Translations under genes and position numbers: made by a program
Part shown: positions 54,447 to 64,000 of the stretch, piece by piece
Layout of the letters: each line of letters begins with the position of its first letter
Position numbering within the stretch: position 1 is the first letter of the stretch
The notes under the pieces: generated by a model
Databases searched by the model: none
Told to the model about the DNA's origin: nothing
Seen by the model: only the letters and a program-made list of their open reading frames with translations
Source of the DNA: Zarea fungicola
Taxonomy: Eukaryota > Ascomycota > Sordariomycetes > Hypocreales > Cordycipitaceae
Reading direction: 5' to 3'
NCBI GenBank assembly: GCA_900169235.1
Contig: FWCC01000192.1
Coordinates: 221,954 to 285,953, forward strand
Length of the DNA: 64,000 nucleotides

Positions 54447-57400
54447 ATGTCGCAGTCACCCATGATTTCGGTACCTGTCAAGGCTACCAACGAAATCGAC
54501 TGGGTTACGCCGCTCAAAAGCTACATTCGCAACACCTATGGGGACGATCCAGAACGCTATGCTGAGGAATGCGAAACACTCAATCGCCTGCGTCAAGACA
54601 TGCGCGGTGCCGGCAAGGAAAGCACTTCAGGTCGAGATATGCTCTACCGCTACTATGGCCAGCTTGAGCTTCTTGACTTGCGATTTCCTATTGACGAACA
54701 GCACATCAAGATTTCGTTTACATGGTAGCTTTACCCGACCCCCAGCTGCTAACGGCGCGAGAACGGCCACTGACACTCACCGCCTGCAGGTTCGACGCAT
54801 TTACACACAAGCCGACAACACAATACTCTCTAGCGTTCGAAAAGGCCTCTGTGATATTCAACATCTCCGCCATTCTCTCCGCCCACGCTACCCTACAAAA
54901 CCGAGCCGAGGACTCGAACATCAAGGTCGCATACCACTCATTTCAAGCCGCCGCCGGCATGTTCACCTACATCAATGAAAACTTTCTACATGCCCCATCT
55001 TTCGATCTAAGTAGAGAGACTGTAAAGGCACTGATTAGCGTTATGCTTGCCCAGGCTCAAGAGATTTTCATGGAGAAGCAGGCCAAAGATGATACCAAAA
55101 TTGGCCTCCGGGCTAAGCTGGCAGCGCAAGCAGCGTACCTTTATAGCCAGGCACTGGAAGGTGTCCAGGAGAATGTCACAAAAGCACTTTTCGAAAAGGT
55201 CTGGCTGACACTGGTTACAATTAAAACCAGCCTTTTCATGTCCATTGCACAATACTATCAAGGCCTCGCGGACGAGCAAGCGAACCAGCACGGTATTGCG
55301 GTGGCCCGATTCATGGTCGCCGAGGGTCTCGCCAAAGAAGCCGATCGACTTGCAAAGAATTTCCCAAGCAACGTCCCTTCAAGCTCGAATCTTGGTCCAG
55401 AATGCGGTGCGCAACTACAGGAACTATGCAAACGTCACTACTCCTCCGTTCAGGATAAGCACAAGGAAGCACTCAAAGACAATGACTACATCTACCACCA
55501 AACAGTTCCTGCCGAGGCCAGCCTACCAGCAATTGCGAAACTCCCTGCCGCAAAGCCAATCCCTGTCAGCGAGCTCTATGCCGGCCAAGACATCCAACGT
55601 ATTACGGGCCCAGACTTGTTTGCCAAGATTGTGCCGATGGCGGTCACAGAATCAGCCAGTCTCTACGACGAGGAAAAGGCCAAGCTTGTCCGAGCGGAAG
55701 CAGAGAAAGTTGACACTGCCAATGGAGAGATGGCTGCAAGCTTGGATTATCTGCGCCTCCCAGGCGCGCTGCAAGTGCTGAAAGGAGGATTCGACCAAGA
55801 CATACCGCCTGATGAGAATTTTCGCCAATGGTGTGAGGATATCGCCACCCATGACGACCCATCTTCGATTTTTGATTTCCTCGGCTCGGAAAAGCGAGCT
55901 ATAGTCAAGAAGCTAGAGGAAAGCTCAACATCTTTAGACAGAGAAGAGGGTGTCTGCGAAAAGATGCGATCCAAGTACAATGCCGAGTGGACTCAGCAGC
56001 CCAGCGCTCGCCTCACCACCACTCTGCGAAGCGACATTCGAGGCTACCGGGAAGCCCTGGACGAAGCCTCTAGAACTGACGGGCAGCTAGCAAGTAAGTT
56101 GCAGCACAATGAGGCGAACTTCAATGAAATGCGTAACGCCGTCAATAATGGTCAAGTGGACCAGATGTTCCAAACCGCTATCTCTCAGGCTCGAGCCAGG
56201 GGCAGCCACGCGGCCAGCCCGTCAGAAACCGAATCAAATTTGCTGGACACGGATTTCGGCGAGAGTGGACCGAGTGTAATGGATCAGATTGCCATCATTG
56301 AGGACATTCTCAAGAAACTCAATTTGATTAAGCGTGAGCGAAACCAGGTGCTTAAGGATCTAAAGGAAAAGGTAAGTGGCGGAGCAACAACTGGGGAACC
56401 TCTGTGCTAAGTTTTTCCTTACAGGCGCACAACGATGATATTTCCCAGGTTTTGATTCTCAACAAAAAGTCCATTTCAAACTACGAAGCTCAGCTGTTCC
56501 AGCAGGAATTGGAAAAGTTTAGGTCTCATCAAAATCGGCTCTTGCAGGCAAATCACAAGCAGTCGGCACTCATGAAGGAACTGACGTCTACGTTCAACAC
56601 GCTTTTGCAGGATAAGAGGGTGCGCTCTGAGCAGAGCAAGTATGAGACAGTCCAAAAGCAACGCTCATCTGTCATCAACCGCTACAAGCGCACATATCAA
56701 GAATTTCTCGAACTCTATGCCGGACTGCAGAGTGCTAAGAACTGGTATGCAGAGATGCGGGAAACAGTGCAGAGTCTAGAAAAGAATGTTGAGACATTTG
56801 TCAACAACCGCAGAGCGGAAGGTGCTCAGCTTCTTGATCAAATTGAACGGGACAAGTCGTCAAATCGTAACAATCAGGCTGCTCTTGAACAAGAACGACT
56901 TCGTGGCTTGATGGAACGCATGTCAATGGAGGGAACAAAGTCACCACCACTAAAGTCAAGGCCAACGCCTGCCCCATTGTTCCAATCCGGCCAGGCACCG
57001 CGTTTTCAACCGCAAAGCAATTACCAGGGACAGTATCAAATCCCAACCTCGCCACCGGCGCACCAGCAGGCATACAGTGGCTACTCCAGTCCGCCACCAC
57101 CAGCCAGTACATTCTCACAACCGACCTATAACCCAAGCCAATACGGAGTTACACCGGGGCCGACGTCTCCGCCTCCGAATCAAACCTCGTTTGGTATGAA
57201 CACGATGCGACAGGGGCCTCAGTCACCGCCAGCAACTCAGACTTCGTTTGGGCATGTGCAACAGCAGCCGCAGCAGCCTTACCAGGGTTACCACCACTCG
57301 TACTCTGCATCACAGTCACAGCAACACGTGCAGCAGCAAGCGCAAGCTGGATACGTGCCTCCTGGGTTCGTGCCGCCGCCTCCTCCGCGAGGACCACCAC

Positions 57401-57543
57401 CGCTGGGACCGCAGCAGACTGTACATTACGGAAACCACGACTATAGTTCGCCGCCGGGTGTGCGCCCTCCCAGCGCCCAGGCTAGGCCTGGCCAGGCTCA
57501 GCAACCAAACGATCCTTGGGCTGGGTTGAGTGCGTGGAAATGA
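54447..57543 (+). CDS. palA: pH-response regulator PalA/Rim20 (BRO1 domain, ALIX family)
   Basis: Three exons: 54447-54724, 54790-56371 and 56425-57543, for about 992 residues. The N-terminal BRO1 domain (about 1-390) begins with VPVKATNEIDWVTPLKSYI and holds QYSLAFEKASVIFNISAILS, restored by the first splice, and KWAI-type helices further on. The V-domain follows, with LRLPGALQVL and FLGSEKRAIVKKLEES, and reaches to about 780. The last 200 residues are Pro/Gln/Tyr-rich with SPPP and PPPPPRGPPPLGP runs. In Aspergillus and yeast PalA/Rim20 binds the YPXL motifs of PacC/Rim101 and ESCRT-III on endosomes and brings PacC to its protease in alkaline conditions. Length, order and the Pro-rich tail agree with this. 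The tail is longer than in yeast, as is usual for filamentous fungi. Confidence 0.93.
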
Positions 57544-58383
57544 ATGAGGAAACGGACAGTGCCAAACATGATGTTATTAGAGCCTAGGAAGCAGCTCACG
57601 CGTACACGTTGAAGCAGTTGGATGAAGGTGGGCATTATGTCTTTTTCCATGCGCTCATTATACTGCCTTGTCATTGTCTTGTTGTAATTTTGTTTAAGGT
57701 TTTTATTTTATTTTCTGCGTGCGCACGGGGATTTGGATTGCATGGAATTAGAAAAATTCAGAACATTTATTGGATGCATTCCATGGCGGTGTGGATTGGA
57801 CATGACATTGTAAATATTCAGTCTCGGGTAATAAGTGATCGGGAGAATAGAAGCAGACGAAGCTTGTCTGGTTGGGATGATATATAGCAGTGTCCTGATT
57901 GGCGATGGGGCAACTGGTAGGAGCATGGCAGGACATTGCCATACCCGACGGATGAATGGTGCTGGAGAAAGTCGGTGGCGCTGTGCTCCGTTTAATTACT
58001 CCCCTCCCCTCTACAGATTACTCTGTACGTAAATTACAAGCAACTTTCTACCGAGTACCGTACCAGTAGTTAGGTACCTTGTACCTACTAGTTAGTAGTC
58101 GGCTAATCCATTTAACCCCACAGCCGCCGCCACCTCTATCTTGCTTCCCCACGGCTGTTTTCCGGAGGGCGATTACGGACCAGCTTAATAAATTCTCGTC
58201 GGTAGCCCGCTATTAGTTTACCTCTTAACAACTCCTGCATTTCCTCCTCTCTCAAGCTTGTATTACTTTTTCTTCCTTTCAAGGTCTGGCCTCTTCTGCA
58301 TTTCAATAGCGATTTTTTTGTGCTATTCAATATCTGCGAGCTTCAATCGACCGACAAGACATTCCACAAAAGAGCTGAGCGTT
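57544..58383. other. Intergenic, no gene recognised
   Basis: 3' flank of palA and promoter of the cytochrome b2 gene. A GTACC/TAGTTAGGTACC-rich stretch near 58050-58100 resembles the one near 53800. Confidence 0.6.
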
Positions 58384-60176
58384 ATGTCGTTGAAAGGTGG
58401 TGATGTCGCCCAGCACAACAGTGCCGACTCGTGCTGGGTTATTGTACATGTGCGACACCAAACCCGGCCCTCTGGCAACGTCAGGGATTTTTTTTAACAT
58501 AAATCTGTATTTATTAACATATTGATGTTTTAGGGGAAAGCATACGATGTTACAGAATTCCTACCAGGTTAGTTAGATTGGCCATTGATTCGTCGTTACC
58601 TTGGTAACACATGTCACTGACCAGGTTCCGCGACAGAACACCCTGGTGGTTCAAAAATCATTCTTAAATATGCTGTAAGAAAGCAGCAAAAATAGCCTCA
58701 GCACGCCGACCTCGTTACTTACACGATGGATGTAGGGCAAAGATGCTACCGAAGAGTTCGAGCCAATCCATCCACCCGATACTCTCGACAAGTACCTCGA
58801 CAAATCCAAGCACCTCGGCCTTGTGGACATGGCCACCGTCGAAAGGGCCGCCAACAAGGATGACGACCCCGATGAGGTTCAACGTAAAGAGCGCGATCAG
58901 CTCAAACCGCTTCTATCTCAATGCTACAACTTGCTCGACTTTGAGGCCGTCGCCCGCCGCGTCATGAAAAAGACAGCTTGGGGATACTATTCAAGTGCCG
59001 CCGATGACGAGATTGTAAGGAACAGAAACAAAAAGATTCTTCATTTTTTTCCAGTCTAGTTTTCCATGTATGTGTTTTTGCGATGCTAATCAATCTTAAC
59101 AGACACTGAGAGAAAATCACAGCGCCTTCCACCGCATTTGGTTCCGCCCCCAAGTCCTCGTTGATGTCGAGCACGTTGATTTTTCCACCACCATGCTCGG
59201 CGACAAGACTTCCGTTCCCTTTTACGTCACAGCAACCGCCCTGGGCAAGCTTGGTCACCCAGAGGGCGAGGTCGTCCTCACCCGTGCCTCCAAGACGCAC
59301 GACGTCATCCAGATGATCCCCACACTCGCCTCGTGCTCCTTTGACGAGATTATCGACGCCAGGCGCGGCGACCAGGTCCAGTGGCTGCAGCTCTACGTCA
59401 ACAAGAATCGTGACATTACCCGCAAAATTGTCCAGCATGCCGAGGCCCGCGGCTGCAAGGGCCTCTTCATTACCGTCGATGCGCCCATGCTCGGACGCCG
59501 CGAAAAGGACATGCGCAGCAAGTTTGACGAAAAGGGCAGCGACGTGCAGCAGGGCGAAAAGACGGACACGAGCCAAGGCGCCGCCCGCGCCATCTCGTCC
59601 TTTATCGACCCTTCGCTCAGCTGGAAGGACATTCCCTGGTTCCAGAGCATCACCAAGATGCCCATCATCCTCAAGGGCGTGCAGCGCGTCGAGGACGTGC
59701 TCCGCGCCGCGCAGATGGGCGTCCAGGGCGTGGTTCTGAGCAACCACGGAGGACGCCAGCTCGACTTTGCCCCGTCGGGCGTCGAGGTGCTCGCTGAGGC
59801 CATGCCGGCGCTTCGCAGGCACGGGCTCGCGGACAAGCTCGAGGTGTTTGTCGACGGCGGCGTGCGGAGGGCGAGCGACATCATCAAGTGCCTGTGCCTC
59901 GGCGCGACGGGCGTCGGCATCGGGCGGCCCTTCCTGTATGCCATGAGCGGCTACGGTCAGGAGGGTGTCGAGCGAGCCATGCGGCTCCTCAAGGACGAGC
60001 TCGAGATGAACATGCGGCTGATTGGCTGCGCGTCTGTCAAGGACTTGCATCCGGGCCTTGTTGATACGCGCAGCCTGTTTGTGCACACGGCGACGCCGGT
60101 TGATAACCTGTCACATACTGTGTACGATCCGCTGATTTCACCACCACAGCAGGCAAAGTCAAAGGCGAAGCTTTAG
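58384..60176 (+). CDS. Flavocytochrome b2, L-lactate dehydrogenase (cytochrome c) family
   Basis: Five exons: 58384-58449, 58534-58567, 58625-58674, 58736-59014 and 59103-60176, for 500 residues in continuous frame. The first four small exons form the cytochrome b5 domain: HNSADSCWVIVHGKAYDVTE, EHPGGSKIILKYAGKDATEEF with the haem-ligand His, and HPP. From about residue 110 the FMN domain follows (LLDFEAVARRVMKKTAWGYY), ending with LSNHGGRQLDFAPS, which has the catalytic His, then FVDGGVRRASDI and GRPFLYAMSGYG. These are the motifs of L-lactate and related 2-hydroxy-acid dehydrogenases. The family passes electrons to cytochrome c. Without a visible mitochondrial presequence, its location and true substrate (lactate, mandelate or another) remain open. 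Confidence 0.93.
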
Positions 60177-60554
60177 GCGCAAAAACATGAGAGATGGGTG
60201 GAGAAATGACCAATAAACACCACAGTTTGTTTTCAACAGTGCTATTTTTAAATGGAGAAAATGATTGCTGCTCTTTTTCTTGGCGGGTGGTAAATGTACA
60301 TACGGCTGCCAAGTTTCCAGTTATGAAAGAAGTTTATTTATCTGTGTATTTGCAGCCACAATTCAATAGATATAAAGAAGCAAAGATTACATTTTCTATC
60401 GATTCATTTCCGTAGAACAAGGCCGAAATCGAGTAAAGCTATGCACCGAAAAACGCCTCCAATATGCATGTGACACCCCTAAACCAAAACGTTGATTCAA
60501 TCATTGTCCACAATCAGCTAAAACACTTGTGCGCGCACGCTCAAAGCAGCCATT
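60177..60554. other. Convergent 3' flank, no gene recognised
   Basis: Spacer of 378 nt between cytochrome b2 and the convergent ctf18 gene. AT-rich, nothing else seen. Confidence 0.6.
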
Positions 60555-63500
60555 CTATAACGGCTTCAGGAACTCGGCCACAGAAAGCGGCTTCCGCACA
60601 GCATTGTTCAAGCCTTCATTATATGTCACCCACACCTTGCCCTGCTTCTTCGTTGTTTCAGTAGTACTTTGCGAGCTGACCTCGACCAGCGGTCGGATCT
60701 GAACGATTCGTCCGAAGAAATCCCTCTTTACCAATTTTTCAGCGATTGGGGCATTCTCCTTGTTGTCATGTGGATGAAGCCGCGCCTGCATCTCCTCAAA
60801 GGCCTTTGCCGCGGAGGAAGACGGCGGCACGGGGCCGGCACCGGCACCAGCTTGGAATCGGGCCTGACGAGCGTGGCTCTCACGCAGAGCAAGGGTGCGT
60901 CGGAGCTCCTGGTCAAGGACTTGACGGACAGCATAGCGTATAGGCGCCTGTGAAGACAAAAGCATGGTGCCAGTCTCAAAGTTGGACAAGGCATCGATAT
61001 CACTACAATCATGTTCACATCAGTACTCTGATTTCTGTGTGTGCATAATATGCCAGCCAGCATGTGGATGAAGGAAAGGTCAAAAATAACTTACGGCTCC
61101 ATGCGATAGACGTATTGTGGCGCCCGGCTCGACATGGCATCACCCTCAATCTTGCCCTTGACCAGCTCGATACCAATCTCGGCAAGGACCTCGGACGCGC
61201 GTTTTACCATCAGCCGCTCGTTTTCCTTGCGCACAGTCGCCGTTGACCCTTCGCTGCCGTGTACGAGCACGGGCTTGACGTCGGGCGACACCATACGAGA
61301 AAGATACGGTAGTAGATCCGTCGCCATATCCTCGGCGCTACGAAAAGAACGCATCAACGACGGTGGGAGTCGACTCTGCATCTCCTGCAGAACCGCACGG
61401 TTGTGCTTCAGGACCTCGTTAGCTTGGTAGTCGGCACGCGGGCCTGAAAAGGGTACCGGCGGCCCATCATCCTCGTCCGCCGCGTCAGCACCCCAGCGAC
61501 TGCTACTACCGGTATTGGTGGTATAATGACGCTTAGGAGACGCAAAGAGATTGTGGCAAGCCAGGACAGGCTGCGAGAGATATGGTGCCAACTCCCAATC
61601 TTGGTTGCTGTAGAACCGAGACTGACAAGTGTCGTGGAAGAACAGCCAGTCATATGCCTGGTTCGGTTTGCTTAGGTACATGTCATCATTGTAGTCCCGG
61701 TTCGGATACTCTGCCATAACCTCATTCATGATGTAGCTTGTCTCGCCACTCGTTTCGACCATCTGTTTAAGACGTTCCATACTGTGCTTCTTGACCTGCT
61801 CACCGAAGCCTAGCTCTGTTTTGGGCTGCTCTTGCTGTGTGGCTTTCGATATCGACAAGTCCATGGCCTGCTTTGGAAAGCCACCGCCTTCCTGAAACAG
61901 TCGAGTAACAATGTCCTTGACATTACCCCGGCCAAGGCCACGGGCTCCTGCGGCGCCTCCAGAAAGGTCCCCGAGGATATGCGTCTCGATCCATTGCCTC
62001 GTCAGGCGCTGGGTTGGCGTCGACAATGCAACTGATCGGAACCTCGCCGCTGCCCATTCGCCTACTACCATGACACCGCGGAGATCACCTTCAACAGTGC
62101 TCTCAGCGCCACGTTTGGCGTCGATTCCGCTTGTTATGCCCCATGCGGCTTCACATAGCTTCCTCGACGCGTCTTTGTCACAAGGAATGCCCTCCTTTTC
62201 AAACACGGCCTTGAGTCTGCCTACAACGGCATCGACCGATGGACGGCCAACATGGATAATCTCAGCAAGGTTAGACTGCCTTAGCGGTCTCAGCGATGGG
62301 TGGTAGACATCATTGCAAATGAGAACCAGGGGCCGCATCAAGCGAAAGTCATCACCTTTCTTCTTCTTGCGCGAGTTTTCGTGTGTGTTGGTGGAGGGGC
62401 CGCTGTTCTTCTGGTCTATCAGAACCAGGTCTATGAGTGCCTTAATGAAGCCACCCTCACCTGAGCCTCCGGCACCGGACACGACACCATCCACCTCGTC
62501 TACAATCACGCAGACAGGTTTGGCTACTTTCGCGTTGCCTTCTGCGTCCTTGCTGTTCGTCACTGACTTGACATTTTCCGTCCCCAAACTTGTGCGAATA
62601 CGATTTTTGACCACGTCCCGGCTGCGGTCATCACTCGCATTGACTTCTAGGACTTCATAGCCAGCCTGCTTTGCACAGACGTGAGCTAGTGTGGTTTTTC
62701 CTAGTCCTGGTGGACCAGTAAGAAGAAGGATCTTTCTGTGAGGCTTCTCTTCCTCGTTGTGAAATTTGGAGCCAGGCCGTCGTGCGATACCGGGATTTGA
62801 TCTCGTTACGCCGGGAAACACGATGGGGTCCCAGCGCTTGAGCCAGCGAAGCACCACGCGGTTCGTGCCATCGTCGCCACAAAGATCCATGAAACTTCTT
62901 GCACGGTATTTTTCAGTCCACAACAGAGTCTTTTTGATTTTTTTCCCGTTTCGTGGGGCTTTGGGTTCCTCGGTCGACCGTCGTAGCACGTCTGGTAGAG
63001 GAGGCTCGATTTCAGTTCGAGTGGCCAACTCGGTTTTCGCCTTGCTCATCAACTCGTGTATGTCAATTCCGTAGTAGCCGCGCTTTGCCCGCCCCTCCTT
63101 GGTCTTTGATCGAGCAGCTATAATTTGGTCATAAGAGACAGCAGCGCTGACGTGGCGCTGCTTGATGGATAACACTTTGCCATCGCAAGTCTTTATATCA
63201 TATTTCATAGGCCGAAGGCTGGCAAAGAGGGTGCCAGAAAACACCGGCAAGGCAGAGGTGCGAGATTGTGTGTTATTCGGTCCATCAGCTGCAGATGGCT
63301 GAGGGTCCTGCTCAGATGACTGCATCGTTTCGGTCGGCATTGCGCTGGGAACAGCCGGCACCGCAAATCGAGGTTCACCGTCATTCTGGGATTGTGCTAT
63401 CATGAGTCGCTTGGCGGGTGAGCCTGCAGCAGGGCTATCTTCTTGCTCCGATTCATCGTCATCGTCCATAAACGGGCCTTGTACTCGAGTTTTTGGCTTA

Positions 63501-63604
63501 GGGGCTGACTCTGGCTTCGATTGTGACTCCTGCGCCCTGCCGCGCTTTAGTGAGGGCAATGAGATGCCCTGAGGCACTGGAGCTGGTGACGTTGCGGAAA
63601 GCAT
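60555..63604 (-). CDS. ctf18: Chromosome transmission fidelity protein Ctf18 (alternative RFC large subunit)
   Basis: Two exons on the minus strand, 63604-61095 and 61002-60555, for 985 residues. The ATG at 63604 was chosen because the frame further upstream lacks one. The AAA+ module shows LWTEKYRARSFMDLCGDD (RFC box), Walker A LLTGPPGLGKTTLAH, Walker B VCVIVDEVDGV and a sensor-1 region LVLICNDVYHPSLRPLR. The last exon carries the C-terminal part used to bind Ctf8-Dcc1 (LVKRDFFGRIVQ, VWVTYNEGLNNAVRKPLSVAEFL). Ctf18 joins Rfc2-5 and loads or removes PCNA for sister-chromatid cohesion and the replication checkpoint. A disordered acidic N-terminus of about 200 residues is usual for fungi. Confidence 0.93.
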
Positions 63605-64000
63605 GGTGAGTGACAATTCAGCACATTTGATCAATTAACCATGCTTCAGAATATATCTATGGCAACGGGGAATAGGTAAATGAAAGAGAGCAGATTGTTG
63701 ATTTAATGTATGCAGCATGAAGGTGGCCACCGCCAATTTGGTGTGCAAGGGATCGCGTTGTTGGAGACGCGTTCGAGCGATGGGACCCGCGTTTAGTGAC
63801 TCCCCACCACACTTGTGCTGCGAATTGTTTGTTGCCAAGTACAGCCTGGTAGTACGGCGGGTGCATCGGTAGCAATAACTTAGCACCTTGGTACGGAGGT
63901 ACGTGCATACCATTGCAACGCACTTGAACCTGGCGGCATATACACAGCCTTTTGACGTGTTAAAATATGGAGAGAAGACGTCACCTACACCAGAATAGCT
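63605..64000. other. Upstream region of ctf18 at the window end
   Basis: 396 nt with no recognisable gene. It should contain the ctf18 promoter. Confidence 0.5.

Noticed and set aside
58962..60086. 374-codon open frame on the minus strand
   Set aside because: Lies opposite the FMN domain of cytochrome b2. GC-rich codon bias opens the complementary frame.

Overview
The window is nuclear DNA of a filamentous ascomycete, most likely a sordariomycete and probably Hypocreales. The evidence is short (about 50-120 nt) GT-AG introns with CTAAC/CTGAC-like branch sites, intergenic spaces of 0.3-3 kb, pyrimidine-rich leaders, no operons, and a typical filamentous-fungal gene set (phytase, CYP505 P450-reductase fusion, palA/RIM20, HET-C2-type glycolipid transfer protein, ErdS). 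The species cannot be fixed from the sequence alone. Exon coordinates are my own splice reconstructions, checked for reading-frame continuity and family motifs. They were not checked against RNA or databases.

Layout. 0-12 kb: 3' end of a phytase-type histidine acid phosphatase, a small single-TM protein, an inositol monophosphatase, an MFS exporter, a La-type RNA-binding protein and an Erg6-like sterol 24-C-methyltransferase. 12-21 kb: a mitochondrial-type cPLA2/lysophospholipase, mitoribosomal protein mL44, a four-exon small mitochondrial-type membrane protein whose first coding exon is only ATG, and a RING-H2 ubiquitin ligase. 23.8-27.1 kb: a self-sufficient CYP505 (P450foxy-type) enzyme. 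27.8-36.8 kb: the most interesting block. ErdS (aspartyl-tRNA synthetase fused to DUF2156, which makes ergosteryl-aspartate) is head-to-head with an alpha/beta hydrolase that is a good candidate for ErdH, the matching hydrolase. A FAD monooxygenase converges on the hydrolase. 38-41.6 kb: an F-box-like protein of unknown function and a glycolipid transfer protein. 42.2-47.7 kb: an accessory island with a 647-bp element that has 41-bp perfect terminal inverted repeats and TA flanks, a decayed FHA-kinase gene, an ORF broken by one amber stop, and microsatellites. 47.8-63.6 kb: phospholipase D, a PaxU/TMEM53-like DUF829 protein, palA/RIM20, flavocytochrome b2 and the alternative clamp loader Ctf18.

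Functional themes. Several genes act on membrane lipids: the Erg6-like enzyme, ErdS and putative ErdH on sterols, and PLD, cPLA2, GLTP and CYP505 on phospholipids, sphingolipids and fatty acids. They are spread among unrelated housekeeping genes, so only the ErdS/ErdH pair is proposed as a real functional unit. Two diverged copies of a short non-coding repeat (near 7.9 and 21.4 kb) and the TIR element are the main mobile or relic features. No rRNA, tRNA or CRISPR array was recognised.
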